Below, piece by piece: positions 1 through 10,882 of a DNA stretch of 64,000 nucleotides. Numbering within the stretch: position 1 is the first letter of the stretch; every line of letters starts with the position of its first letter. The stretch comes from Leptobrachium leishanense (taxonomy: Eukaryota; Chordata; Amphibia; Anura; Megophryidae). The stretch is from NCBI GenBank assembly GCA_009667805.1, contig CM019064.1, forward strand, positions 77,312,400 to 77,376,399, in the 5' to 3' direction. A model generated the notes under the pieces. That model was not told the DNA's origin, made no database searches, and saw nothing but the letters and a program-made list of their open reading frames with translations. The position numbers and the translations under genes were made by a program.

Positions 1-848
1 GGACAGGAAGAGGGAGAGGCGGTTGAAGACTAGTTTTTCTAAGAGCTTAGAGGTAAAGGGAAGCAGGGATACAGGGCGGTAGGTGGATGGAGAGTTGGGA
101 TCGAGGGATGGTTTCTTTAGTAAAGGGGTAACTAGCGCATGTTTGAAGGCGGATGGGAAGGAGCCGGTGGAGAGAGATAGGTTGAAGATGTGTGTGAGAG
201 CAGGGGTGAGGGAGGAGGAGAGGGGAGGAATTAGATGTGAGGGAATGGGGTCGAGCGGGCACGTGGTGAGATGTGAGGAGGACAATAAGGAATGGACTTC
301 CTCCTCAGTGGCTGGGAGGAAGTGGCAGAGGGTTGCAGAGGGGACCTCTGGGAGTGGAGGTGGCAGATAACTATCTTGTGTTGGGATGTCGCTTCTGATA
401 GTTAGAGTTTTACTAAGGAAGAAATCTGCCAGGTCTTGAGCGTTGAAGACAGCTGAGGGGGGAGGTGCGGGTGGGTGGAGGAGGGTGTTGAAGGTGGACC
501 AGAGCCGTTTAGGGTTAGAGGACAGCGTAGATATAAGAGATGAGAAGAAGGATTGTTTGGCCAGGTGGAGGGCAGAGGTGTATGACCGGAGAATAAACTT
601 GAAGTGAACAAAATCAGCTTCAGAGCGGGATTTCCTCCAGGCACGCTCTGCAGTGCGGGAGCATCTTTGCAGGTAGCGGGTCTGGAGGGTGTGCCAGGGC
701 TGAAGCTGGAGGCGTGGGGCCTTACAGAGTCGAAGAGGAGCAAGAGTGTCTAGAGCAGAGATAAGAGTAGTGTTGTAGTGATTAGTGGCAGCATCAGGGC
801 AGGTGAAGGAGGAGGTGTGAGGGAGGTGGTGAAGTAGATTGGAGAATT
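1..848 (-). pseudogene. LINE ORF2 linker and start of reverse transcriptase, partial
   Basis: From about 848 down to base 1 the minus strand has one uninterrupted frame of roughly 280 codons. It lacks an ATG because it continues the endonuclease ORF after a one-base frameshift near 843-850. It reads through an AWRKSRSEAD linker block and a PKRLW block. It then reaches the first RT motifs: TPLLKKPSLDPNSPSTYRPV (RT block 1), followed by SKLLEKLVFNRL, after which the window ends. The palm with the YxDD box would lie outside the window. The frame has no stops, supporting recent activity of the parent element. Confidence 0.85.
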
Positions 849-908
849 GATGGGATCCACAGCATGTAGATTTCTGCGAGTGTGTGTGCGGGGTGGGGGA
901 GCAGGGTG

Positions 909-1832
909 TTAAGGAAGTCCAGATAGGTTGAAAGAGAGATGTTGGTGGTCAGAGATGGGGAAAGGGCGACAGGTGAACTCAGAAATGGAGCAGAGGTTGG
1001 AAAAGACAAGGTCAATAGCGTGACCATCGCGGTGGGTAGGGAGGAGAGAGGATTGTGTGAGTCCAAGGGAGGACGTGAGTGAAAGAAGTTTGGAGGCAGC
1101 AGGGGCAGAAGGATCATCAATGGGAATGTTGAAGTCCCCGAGAATTAGGCATGGAAGATTAGAAGACAGGAAGTGAGAAAGCCAGGTGGCAAAGTGGTCA
1201 AAGAACTGGGAGGTTGGTCCCGGTGGGCGGTAGATGACTGCCACCCTGAGGGCCAGAGGAGAGAACAGGCGGATGCAGTGTGTTTCAAAGGAGGAGAAGG
1301 AGAGGGATGGGGGTGGAGGGCGATGCTGGTAGGTGCAGGTGGGAGAGAGCAGGATTCCGACACCGCCACCATTTCTCTCACCCGGTCTGGGGGTATGGCT
1401 CAGGTGTAGACCACCATGTGAGAGAGCAGCAACGGAGGCCGTGTCAGAGGGAGTTAGCCAGGTTTCAGTTAAAGCTAGGAGGTTGAAGGAGTTTGAAAGG
1501 AAGAGGTCATGGATTGCTGTGAGTTTGTTGCACACAGAGCGAGCATTCCAGAGGGCGCAGGAGAAAGAGGACAGGCGCTGAGGGTTTATGGGAATGAGGT
1601 TGCTGGGCTTGCAGGGAGATGATTTATGTGCGATGGAGATAGGATGAGAGGGAAGTATTGGATGTGTTGTGGGGCCAGGGTTAGGGGATATGTCACCTGC
1701 ATAGAGTAACAGCAGGAGGGTGAGAAAGAGAAGGTGGGAATGGGATTTGTGAGAGTGGGAGTGATTGGCAGCACGAGAGTTGGAGGGAGACCATGTTCTG
1801 AGGAAATAAAGGAGCTCATGCGAGGCCATCAT
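909..1832 (-). CDS. LINE ORF2 N-terminal part: 2A-like motif and AP endonuclease
   Basis: A 307-residue open frame starting at ATG 1832. Residues 33-44 are hydrophobic and lead into a 2A-like motif, GDISPNPGP, at residues 46-54. The rest is an apurinic/apyrimidinic-type endonuclease, which nicks target DNA to prime reverse transcription. Visible motifs are WNARS, LTETWL (catalytic Glu), GGGVGILL, the VIYRPPG block, LGDFN (Asp/Asn), the HRDGHAIDLVFSN block and SDH (catalytic Asp-His). The domain looks full length with its catalytic residues in place. The stop at 909 falls just after the endonuclease, where related elements continue into the linker and RT, so I read it as a mutation and not as a natural end. 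The LINE family is certain; the clade is inferred. Confidence 0.85.
   Translation of the reverse strand: MMASHELLYFLRTWSPSNSRAANHSHSHKSHSHLLFLTLLLLLYAGDISPNPGPTTHPILPSHPISIAHKSSPCKPSNLIPINPQRLSSFSCALWNARSVCNKLTAIHDLFLSNSFNLLALTETWLTPSDTASVAALSHGGLHLSHTPRPGERNGGGVGILLSPTCTYQHRPPPPSLSFSSFETHCIRLFSPLALRVAVIYRPPGPTSQFFDHFATWLSHFLSSNLPCLILGDFNIPIDDPSAPAASKLLSLTSSLGLTQSSLLPTHRDGHAIDLVFSNLCSISEFTCRPFPISDHQHLSFNLSGLP
1671..1697 (-). other. 2A-like ribosome-skipping motif in LINE ORF
   Basis: The nine codons spell GDISPNPGP. The 2A consensus ends D-V/I-E-x-N-P-G-P; here the Glu position is Ser. Such motifs cause the ribosome to skip the Gly-Pro bond, and they are known near the N terminus of several APE-type LINE proteins. 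The hydrophobic run just upstream (residues 33-44) also fits the usual 2A context. Activity of the Ser variant cannot be judged from sequence. Confidence 0.7.
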
Positions 1833-2211
1833 GTGGGACGAGAGGAGGGAGGGAGAGATGCAGATAGTGTAGGGGTCGGTGGTAGAGGGGCAAGAGTTCC
1901 ATTTAAGGAGAAAGGTAGAAGTGAAAAATAGAAGCGTGAGAGAAAGCTTAATAATATAGTCGTGTGTTTACCCGATGGAAAAAGTGGGCCTTGCAGTTCC
2001 TTCCTCCAGTCCCGAAACTCCAGAAAATCAACTCCAAGCTGCCACTTAAGATGGTCACTTGGGATGGGCACAGGAGCCAAGGCCAAGGAGCCACTCCTTG
2101 CTGATATATAGAACGGACTGATTGCAGACAGCCAAAGTAAAAAAGTAAACACCTGATGCTGGGCAGGGAATTCACATGCTAATTAGCAAAACAATTGGTG
2201 GGGGAAAATGG

Positions 2212-2231
2212 AAAAAAAAAAAAAAAAAAAA
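2212..2231 (+). repeat. A-run, low complexity
   Basis: Twenty consecutive adenines flanked by AAAATGG and GACAG. It may be a retrotransposon tail or a simple repeat; no polyadenylation signal is seen directly upstream. Confidence 0.6.
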
Positions 2232-2365
2232 GACAGAAAAATACCAAGGGAACGTTTACAATGTGGGTGCCTGAAGTTACTGGGTGATGGGGGGTCGTAC
2301 CAGAAAAATATACAGGGGATCAGTTGCAATGTGGGTGATTTATAGCAACTGATTTATAGTGTCTC

Positions 2366-2433
2366 TTTGTTAGGAAGCTTTGAGATAAGGGGTATGCATT
2401 TGTTAGGAAGCTTTGAGATAAGGGGTATGCATT
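2366..2433. repeat. Tandem duplication, 33 bp period
   Basis: Two adjacent copies of a unit beginning TTTGTTAGGAAGC and ending GGGGTATGCATT, identical in every base I compared. Perfect identity points to a recent slippage event. Confidence 0.85.
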
Positions 2434-3430
2434 TTTTGGGATCTTATGGTGAGGGCGAAATGGGTCTTACGGTCAAGGGGGAAGTCACCCTACATCATAG
2501 ATTGAATTCCAGGTACGTTGAAACTCCAACAGTATGAAGGAATGCCGTTTAAATGCCTTTATAACCTATTAGTAATTTATCTGGTTGTCCTTATGCGTCC
2601 TCCCGCTCTGAACTGATGGTTAATGCTCAAGAGTCTCTTACATGGGGATTTTTTTACATACAATTAATTACTCCGTCCTGGTTTGTTTTGTCTTGCTACA
2701 TTTAGCATAGAAATGCAGAAAGTATCCATTAAGAATGTTTGGAATGGGCATGTGTTCGCGAACAATTTGCAAGAAAAATGAAAGGATTATGACTCTTGTT
2801 TTACAGTCTTTACATTAAAGGCTTAGGGTATTTTGCCAGTCTGAGCTATTGTGGAAGATGTCACATGTCCATATTGTGCTGTCTTTTCACATTTTTGCAG
2901 ACGAGCACAACAATAAATTATATCATTTATATAGTTTGAAGCAGCATGTTAATAATTACATACTCTAAGCCTTTCCCTTTAGCTCATTTGGATTGTATAT
3001 ATTTGGTTACCGGTCAGGAATTTTCGAATAAGATTTAGTTTGGCCATGTTTGCCTGGACACATATAATTTATTCATGCTGATGGGCAGTGTATGAAAAAT
3101 GACGCACTGCAGCATGTAGAATCCATACATTGCAGGTAAGAAATCTAAAAGGAATTCTAGGTGACCTACCTTTATTTCCCTCCTGCAGCATATGAATTAT
3201 GCATGTTGCAGGACAGCACTTTTCCCTGTGCTCCCCTGTGCATGAAATAGTAATATGTGTCCAGGAAAACATGGCCGTGATGGCAATCCTATTTTGATTT
3301 CACACTGGACTTGTATTATGATTTATGCCCTTCAATACTTGATTATACTTGTTAATTGTCTATTTGTCAGCCTCGAAACCGTCAGTGCAGGTTTAAATGG
3401 ATACTCAATTAAAAACAGAGACCCCTTTTT
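2434..3430. other. Intergenic, nothing recognised
   Basis: AT-rich sequence without a convincing ORF or known repeat. The short ORFs here show no family resemblance. Confidence 0.5.
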
Positions 3431-3629
3431 TTGCTCACTTTTGTTGGCAGCGGTTTAGACATTAATGGCTGTGTGTTGAGTTATTTTAAGGGGACAGCAA
3501 ATTTACACTGTTACACAAGCTGTACACTCCCTTACATTGTAGCAAAGTATCATTTCTTCAGTGTTGTCATATGAAAAGATATAATAAAATATTTACAAAA
3601 AGGTGTATTCACTTCTGAGAGATACTGTA
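3431..3629 (+). mobile_element. Terminal inverted repeat arm of a Tc1-like transposon (solo end)
   Basis: About 200 bp matching the long terminal arm of the Tc1-like elements common in frogs and fish. The inner repeat block reads GCTCACTTTTGTTGGCAGCG, followed by the typical GTTTAGACATTAATGGCTG stretch. The outer block is ATTCACTTCTGAGAGATACTG with TA at the very end. This IR/DR layout (two transposase-binding direct repeats per arm) is a hallmark of the group. No transposase ORF or partner arm is found nearby, so this is a truncated remnant. Confidence 0.85.
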
Positions 3630-5081
3630 TCTCTAGGCTGTTTGTTTTAGCATATAAATATTTGCACAGAGGAAACACTGATAAATTAAGATTATCCACA
3701 CCCTTAAAATTCGTTATAGAGCTCCAGATATACCAAATCCCTTCATTTTTAATGTGTGTTTTGGAAGATTTAAAAAAAAAAAAGTAATTAAACAGCCAAG
3801 GCAAAGCGGTTTTAGTATGAATACCAAGAACGCAACAATTTACTCACAACCTGTGACATACATCATCCAGGAGAAATGTAATAAATATACTGTTACAAGT
3901 AAGGCATTGTGTACTTGTCTAAATTCATAATAATGTCTTAGGTTATTATACTCTAATACTACTATGCCAAAAAAGCTGTTGAAGACGTTATCTGGAGTAG
4001 CGAAATGCGTTGGGTAACTGTTACTCATTGATGCACACAAGAATTGAAATTTCCCTTAGAAATTACTCATATTTATAGAAATTTTATCTTCCTATTCACC
4101 GGATGTTATATTTTACTTCTTCGCTACATAATGTGATTATCTTTCCATCATACATATAAATCAATGGTAGGAGATGTAATGGTAAGCGACAGAAACATAA
4201 TTTCCTGCTTATTCCAAGACAGACAAAGCCATGAAGTTAGATATATTATATTTCCGTGAATTTACAGTTCATTTACAGTTAATCACTGTATTATGTTCCT
4301 CTGAATTCTCCAGTAAAAACTCATCATTTAAAGAGACTGAACCCCTTAAATGGATGAATGGCATTAACGCTCAATCTGTTACACTGCAGAATACAGTAGA
4401 TCCTATTAACTGCACGGCCCTTGAACATACTGCCAATTTCAAAGAGGGTTAGGGACCAACATGTTAGTTTATCGCTATTTGCTGGCCAAATCATAAGCAT
4501 CAGTCCCCAACAGAGGATACTCAGCTTTTATGAGTGATGATGAGTTTTAGTTTAGTTTAGTATCACAGTACTTTTAGATTTTGGACTATAATATTCATTG
4601 TGAAAAGTCTGGTAAAAGCTTCTATGGCCTTAGTCTCTTCATTGCCATGATTGTGTATACTCAAACTTCAAAAGCTCCTGCAAGAGCTCTGTATCGCTTA
4701 AACTCGATCTGGTCTTATTCTGGGGTAATGCAAAGGATTTTAATTTATGTCAAGCAAAATGCATTTTAAAATGGGCTGCAGAACGTGTCCTTAAGGTCTC
4801 AACACATCAGGCATGACAGCCAATGTTTTGAAATTCTTTGGAAATCTTAGAGTTTCATTTTACCTTCAGGAAAACATAGAGCCCAAGCTGTTGTACTTAC
4901 ACTATCACTTTTTGACCAGCAGAGGGGCCCCGCCAAATACCCTACACCTACGGCGAAAATATACAGCAGAGATGCTTCTGTGTATTTTTTCTGTGCGGGT
5001 AATGGTATCTGTATCTGTCTTCAACAAACTACACAAATTCACATCTAAAATCTACTTTTGATTTAGACGATCGTTATATTA
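3630..5081. other. Intergenic, no gene recognised; degenerate ribozyme-like patch at 3975-4012
   Basis: AT-rich sequence without a supported gene. At 3975-4012 a CTGTTGAAG / GCGAAATGCGTTGGG pattern resembles the hammerhead-like repeats seen further right, but the core is mutated and stem II is not preserved. Confidence 0.4.
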
Positions 5082-5627
5082 AAAAAATGGCATTCCCCAT
5101 TTCAACAGGACATTATGTAGCTTACACATCTGTGTACAGATCCGATTGTTGCAAGGGTTAAGAAAGGTTAATTCTTGCCACAACGACATTTGTTTCGGAT
5201 AATAGAACATGTGCAATTGATGGACGAATTTTTGACCAAGGTCCACCACACCATGCCTACTTTTCTTACGATCTGGAGCGACTGGGACACCCCTGGACAT
5301 TGACCGTTGCACCGGACGGTTTCCTTCAGGACGTTTTGATGGCCATTCTTTTAGGTTGCTTCCTCTGCCATATTTGCTATGTATACAAATGCTCAACAAG
5401 GTTCTTTTGTAACGTCTGATTTCTGAGTCCCGCGCTTCCTCCACTCCCTCTTTTTCTTTCTCCTTTTCCCACTCTCTTCTTCCTCTTCTTCTCTTCCTGC
5501 CTCTCTTGGCTTACATTATAAAAACAAACAGACTGTTTTTTAATGTGTGTCGCAGGATCTAGATGACCCTGCATGATTTACTATATGGATGTACTGCTCA
5601 CCTTAAATAAAGTCTTTAAAAAAAAGG
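5082..5627 (+). repeat. Possible inserted retroelement ending in AATAAA and an A-run
   Basis: The segment ends with TTAAATAAAGTCTTTAAAAAAAA, a polyadenylation-signal-like AATAAA shortly before an A-run. Similar sequence (A7, then GGCAT and pyrimidines) lies at both ends, possibly an eroded target-site duplication. An unrecognised 121-codon minus-strand ORF lies inside. It could be a solo LTR, a SINE or a coincidence. Confidence 0.25.
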
Positions 5628-6287
5628 GCATCCTCTATTGATATAAGGTGCACCATTTCTCACTGCAATATCCTTGTAACTAGTAGCTCTTATTTGCTGT
5701 GTGTAAGCGGCTGTGTAAGTGTTTTTGTGAAGGACAGGATATGATATTTCTAGTATAATTTCTGAGGCAACATGTCAGGGCTTAATATTTTTTGTATAAG
5801 CCTTGTTATGACCTGCATGCCAAGAAAAATACTCCTGAGAACTCTACAGCGCCAAATCCCTTGATAAATCATGCAGTTCATTATCTAGTGAATTGCGGGC
5901 ACCTGTTCGGATTAATGGCTGCTCTAAGTATTATTTTAACATTTTAATCAAAATTTACACATGGGCTGCAAAAATGGAGAAAAATAACATGTTATTTTAT
6001 TTTTTTAATGATAATTTGTGCTTGGCTCTAACATAAGTGCTTTATTCTTAATAAAAAAAATGATTCCAAAGGTCCAAAAAGATGTTATTTTATGTCTTTG
6101 CAGAGATTATCTGTATCAATTCCAAGCAGATTTTAATCCTTTTACTATGTTTGCACTGACACCTTTCGCGGAGTTGTTCTAAGGACAATTTTATTAAAAG
6201 AAACACTTTCCTTTATTTCCCTGGAGCATCACTAGTTGTACGGATATTTATTTTATTATCAGAAATACAGATTTTTTTTATGTATTA
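5628..6287. other. Intergenic, nothing recognised
   Basis: AT-rich sequence without an ORF or repeat that I can name. Confidence 0.5.
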
Positions 6288-6365
6288 TATATATTACCTG
6301 AGCATGTTCGAATCTCACATAAAATTGTATATATTACCTGAGCATGTTCAAATCTCACATAAAAT
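6288..6365. repeat. Tandem duplication, 40 bp period
   Basis: Two copies of a unit starting TATATATTACCTGAGCATG and ending CACATAAAAT, separated by two bases and differing by one substitution (TTCG versus TTCA). Confidence 0.85.
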
Positions 6366-6473
6366 AAAATTTTCAATATTACCCGGTTGAATCCATCTAT
6401 TTAACCTCAAACATCCGATACCAAAATTCTTGCAAGACCCTGCTAACGACGCGTCACATGGTTGCCCCTCTCT

Positions 6474-7645
6474 GGGCCAAATTCCATTCTTCACGCAAAA
6501 TCGCACGCGCAACACGTGAATTTGTGCACCAAGCGTTAAACATTAACGCGCGTAAATCAACGCTGGAATTACAATCCTCACGCATGTTTTCCTCCGTCGA
6601 GCAATAACGCGCGTTAAACGGATGCGCACAAATGCACGCGCAGTAAGGTTGTGCGCAGAAATCAGTGTGCGGACTGTTTTCTTCACGCGATTCAGCCAAT
6701 CAGAATTAAGAACCACAATTATCTCACGTTAAGTTTTTGCGCCTGTCAAAGTCAACCTGAGCATATATGCTGCAGCAATAATAAATGCACACACAACTTC
6801 TCAAATTTATTGGTTTGGTATGAGTAGAATGTGGAACTACTGCATACTTTGCAGATTTTTTTTTGGGCTGGTGTATTTGGGTTCGGCCAGGTTGATAGAA
6901 TTTGCCATTAACACCAGTTTTCAGGCTAGGGTCAGACGAACGCATTTTTCACGTGCGTTTAGCCGCACGAAATCACGGCCGTGCTAGCAGCAAATGACGT
7001 CCAATGCCGGGGAACACACGAAGTACGGCCGCACGAAAGTTCGTCCGCGCAACGCAAGTGGCAAACGAACGCATTTTTTCTAGAACGTCAAACCGCTACT
7101 ACTGACGTACAGAGTGCGCTGCGTCCGCATAGCGGCGTGTGTGTGTGATTAGGAGACGTCAGACGCTGCTAATGTCCGGCTAACATAACGTCCAGACGCA
7201 AAAAGTGTTTTATTGATGATCCGTACAAAATCACGGACGAAAAGGCGCATCGTATGACCGCTATCGCGTATTCCGGGAAAAAATACGTACGTTCGTTTGA
7301 ACGCACTTTTTCACGGACAACGTGAAAAATGCGTTCGTCTGACCTTAGCCTTAGGAGTTGCTAAAATTATGCGCGCAAAGGCTGTGCGTTACAAACTGCG
7401 CATAGATTGGAATACCATCCGCGTACCAGCGCACAAACGCATTTGCGCTCACAATGTTACGTATAGGACGCGCGCAGTAAAGTATGGTCGCGCAGCTTTC
7501 GCGCAGGTTCACCTGCGGTAGACGATTACGTGCGTTTGTTGCGCTGACAATATAATACGTCGTTCAGCGCAAAGGGTTTTACCCCTCGCGTTAATGCGGT
7601 TTTTGCGCCGACGCAAATGTTTGCGCGAAGATCGTAATTTGGCCC
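6474..7645. mobile_element. Non-autonomous DNA transposon, family A copy 1 (interrupted)
   Basis: A CpG-rich element with terminal inverted repeats: the left end starts GGGCCAAATTCC...CTTCACGCAAA and the right end is the reverse complement of GGGCCAAATTACGATCTTCG. CTCTCT flanks both ends, a possible target duplication in a CT-rich site. Its halves match the 690 bp copy at 18100-18789. The extra length is explained by a second repeat inserted at 6924-7350. No transposase is encoded. Confidence 0.8.
6924..7350. mobile_element. Harbinger-like MITE, family B copy 1, inserted in family A
   Basis: Terminal inverted repeats GGCTAGGGTCAGACGAACGC at the left and its complement (with CTTAGCC) at the right. 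The flanks are TCA/TTA, close to the TTA duplication of intact copies. Family A copy 2 lacks this insert, providing an approximate empty site near 18490. Related copies are at 9401-9848 and 35183-35630. Confidence 0.8.
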
Positions 7646-7862
7646 TCTCTTTCTCCGGGCTGCACCTTTCTTCTATTCAAGCTATGTATTTGTGAAACCT
7701 TGTGGGTATCATTTTATTATTTGGCAGCTCCAGTTAATTGGAGATTATCTGCTGGGAATGTCACAATCTTTCAGTGTTGTTATGGGATCAGTTTAATGTT
7801 GTACCCTAAAGCAGATTTTTTTTTAATGCGGTGCTTGATTCTCTTGGCTTGTCTGACACACT

Positions 7863-8749
7863 CAGGGTTATTCAAAGAGATCCGAATTGCTTGTGAAAGG
7901 TAACCGAACGCTGAAAATCAGCGTTCGGTTACCTTTCCTGACCATTCGGCTATCCAGAGAGCAGGCAATACGCCAAATCCTGGCGAATTGCCTGAACATA
8001 CGGTGCCTGTTCGGTGCCTGTTCGAGGGCAGTGAAATCCCCATGAAAAAGCACTGCTTCGGCTATTCAGAGAACACAAACCAGCAGTGAAAGGTTCCCCT
8101 AATGCCCTGCCATTCGGTGGTTTAATTCGGCAAATTTATTCAGGAGAATCCCATAGGCTTCAATGTTAAAAATATTCCCGTTTTAATTCAATATCTAATA
8201 AACCGTTCATTATAAAATTCTGCAGTAAAGTCTCTTTATTTATAGATTTTTTAGGATACTTTAAGCATTTTTCAGATTTTTTTATTTTTTTTTAAAAGTC
8301 CGATTTTTTTTTCAGTTTACTTATTTTTTTTGTAACAGCCCTCTTTATTATCATTCCCTGGACCTCCTGTGAAAATTTCAGACATTTTCGCTCAGTAGTT
8401 TCTTTGCAAACAGCGTTTCATTTTCCCAGATTCATACAAATGGTTTTGCTAATTTATTCACTGCCTCCTCTACGTCACAGCTGTTTCGGCTCTGTGTGAT
8501 TCGGCTCCTTTTCGGCTCCTTTTCGGGTTTTTCGAAGGTTAATCCAGATGTTTTTGCTTGTTTTCAGCGTGCATTCGGTTAGTTTTCGGTGGGTTTGCGG
8601 CAGCTTTTCTCTGCAATTCGGGGACCCTGTGCTGTTTGCTGAATACACCGCAGGGTCACCGAAATGGGATCGGCAAAAGGAACCGAATTGAAGAGAACGA
8701 AAAGTCACCGAACGTGCGGTGACTTTTCGAATCTCTTTGGATAACCCTG
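7863..8749. mobile_element. Non-autonomous element, family C copy 1, with subterminal hairpins
   Basis: Termini CAGGGTTATTCAAAGAGAT and ATCTCTTTGGATAACCCTG are inverted repeats. Just inside the left end is a perfect 20-bp-arm hairpin (7895-7937). Near the right end a 13-bp-arm hairpin lies at 8698-8729. The interior (for example GGCAGTGAAATCCCCAT and CAATATCTAATAAACCGTT) recurs at 21685-22550, 39828-40572 and 61170-62090. I see no clear target-site duplication and no coding capacity, so the superfamily is unknown; hAT-like is the first guess from the CAGGG ends. Confidence 0.75.
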
Positions 8750-9397
8750 ATTGTATCCATTCTTTATCAGAGACTCAGCACCACATTTATTTCCTGCTCT
8801 GGGTGTTTTAAAGGTTCACTACCACCAAGAAATGAAATGTCCTTATTGTGTTTTATTTTATGTTGCTGATATCTTACATGTACTTTCTTTTTTCTCTTGT
8901 TTCTTTAGTTAACAAAATATTTTACTCTGTGCCATTGGGTGCATCCATTGAGTGATCTTTTGTGTTGTAGACTGCCCCCCCACACACAGTATATTTACCT
9001 CACTTGGTCCTTGCTTTGTGGTTTTGGCCCTAGCATGAATACATCCCACACAATACAATGATTTGAGTCAGTGATCGACCCATAGACTCCAATGTACGGC
9101 CACATAGCGCTTACACATCTAGACGTTACCGTTAACTAGGGAATAGTGCCCTTCATTTTTTGGTGGTAGTGTTCCTTTAACTCTAGTTTATCCCTGCACC
9201 TGTTAGCTATGGGTGCGGTTATGGGGTTTTGGAATTGGAGGTTGCCATGCAGCCCACTCACTCTGATTTCAGTCTAATGTAGGTACGTGCACATTAAACC
9301 GACACAAAATTAACGAGAATGCGAATAGCTCAAAATCCGATTAGCTGAGAGAGGTCTAATAGCGACACATATCAGGGCACTTACTGTGACGTCCCAC
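8750..9397. other. Intergenic, nothing recognised
   Basis: Mixed-composition DNA with no supported ORF or named repeat. Confidence 0.45.
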
Positions 9398-9400
9398 TTA

Positions 9401-9848
9401 GGCTGGGGTCAGACGAACGCAGTGTTAACGTCCGTGTTGCCGCACATAAGTACGTCCGTGATAGCATACAATTGTGTTAAATGGAGCCCCACACACGAAG
9501 TACGTCCGCACAGAAGTGCGGGGGCTGACGGACGCTGCAAACGGACGCAGGTTAGGCAAGAACGTAATACTGCTAGAACGGACGTGCGGAGTGCGCCACG
9601 TCCACATCGTCCGCATAGCTTTGTGTGTGAGTGATGGAACGTGGTCAGACGGACGGCATTTATACGTCCAGCATTTTTGACGGACAGAATGTTTTTTCAT
9701 TGTAATTTATTTTTCCCTCCTACATCCGTCAAAAAATAACTTCAGTGAAAAAACGGACTGTGTGACCACTACTGCTTCATCCGTACTGACGATGTCTGTA
9801 CTGCACGCACGTACAGTCCGTAGAAATCACGCTCGTCTGACCCTAGCC
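9401..9848. mobile_element. Harbinger-like MITE, family B copy 2
   Basis: 448 bp between exact TTA duplications (9398-9400 and 9849-9851). Ends are GGCTGGGGTCAGACGAACGC and the complement of GGCTAGGGTCAGACGAGCG. TTA duplications and GGC...GCC ends fit PIF/Harbinger elements. The copy at 35183-35630 is the same length in the opposite orientation. The small ORFs here are by-products of the CpG-rich repeat. Confidence 0.88.
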
Positions 9849-9851
9849 TTA

Positions 9852-10882
9852 AGGTGCCGTTTTGATGTCACAGTGGTTTATCGCTTAAAACCCCTAAAAA
9901 ATCCATAAATTTATATATGCTGAGTTGTCCTGGTTGGCCAGAATCTGGACATTATTTAAAATGCGTTGGAGTGACACATGTAGTCTGGAATGCTAAGAGA
10001 TGCTGTGCATGAGAGGAACCTGGAGAAATGCTGACTTATTGTGTTGATGATGGTATTAACAGCAACAGTTGTTCAGTGCACATCAATGTTTTGTTAAAGA
10101 ATGTTAAGCCACGTGGGAACAAACTGTTGGAAAGTAATGGGTATGATTGCTTCTATGTGTTAATCTTTTTGTATTACAAAATCTTGCTGGTATACATTTA
10201 GGATATTGGAAAAAATTATTTCATTATGTAGTGTCGGACTTCAGATAGTTGCAGAAAGAAGGATTGTTCGGCTGTTTGCACGCTGAAACATCTCGACCCT
10301 TCTTTTTAACATTCAGTTTGGGAGAAGAAAAAAACCCTTTAACCAACACCAGCTGCTGGGCAACTGTTTAATGCCCCTGGCTACAGATTGTTTTCATTAA
10401 GACATGACTAAAGAATTTAACTCATTCTCAGGAGAGGATTTTTCAAGTACTGAAACCTTCGTAACAGCACTGGAAAGGGTCGGTTGAAATAATTTGCCAA
10501 AAAAGCACAATAAAATCATCACCTTTTATATACTATCAGAAACAAAGAAAAGGCTTTTCTGTTGTCTCATTTGCAAAAAATCCTTTAAAAACCATTGTGA
10601 AATCAACTTTAATGCAGAATTGTTCGCAGTTTAGTCAAGCTCAAAAGAATAAAAAGATACGTTTGGGAGCTTTATTCTGCCTGACATCAGTATCATGACG
10701 CCACTATCCGAAGATTTACAACAAACAGAATGTTGCATGCTCAACTCCCATCACTCTCAGGAGGAGTTACGCAGTGCTAGCAGGCAGCACAGGGGTCTAG
10801 TCCTAAAAAAAAATAAGTGTGGGAACTCTTCAAGATTTCTGCTCCCCAATTAACTATTGAAATGAGTTAACCTGCCACCCCC
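9852..10882. other. Intergenic, nothing recognised
   Basis: About 1 kb of AT-rich sequence without a supported gene or repeat. Confidence 0.5.

Larger units (their letters stand above)
1..2150 (-). mobile_element. L2-like non-LTR retrotransposon (LINE), cut by the left window edge
   Basis: A minus-strand LINE whose 5' part lies near 1830-2150 and whose coding part runs leftward off the window. The order is short leader, 2A-like motif, AP endonuclease, linker, then the start of reverse transcriptase. The endonuclease and RT motifs match the CR1/L2/Rex group, with L2 the closest by eye. Only two lesions are visible in about 1.8 kb: an in-frame stop at 909-911 and a one-base frameshift near 843-850. 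That suggests a fairly young copy. The 5' boundary is uncertain; an A-run at 2212-2231 lies just outside it. The 3' end is not in the window. Confidence 0.85.

Noticed and set aside
5079..5574. 121-codon and 65-codon minus-strand ORFs
   Set aside because: No family resemblance; the low-complexity Arg/Glu/Lys-rich part reflects a pyrimidine-rich tract on the plus strand.
9386..9700. Overlapping ORFs on both strands
   Set aside because: They lie wholly inside a CpG-rich Harbinger-like MITE; copies elsewhere show no coding conservation.
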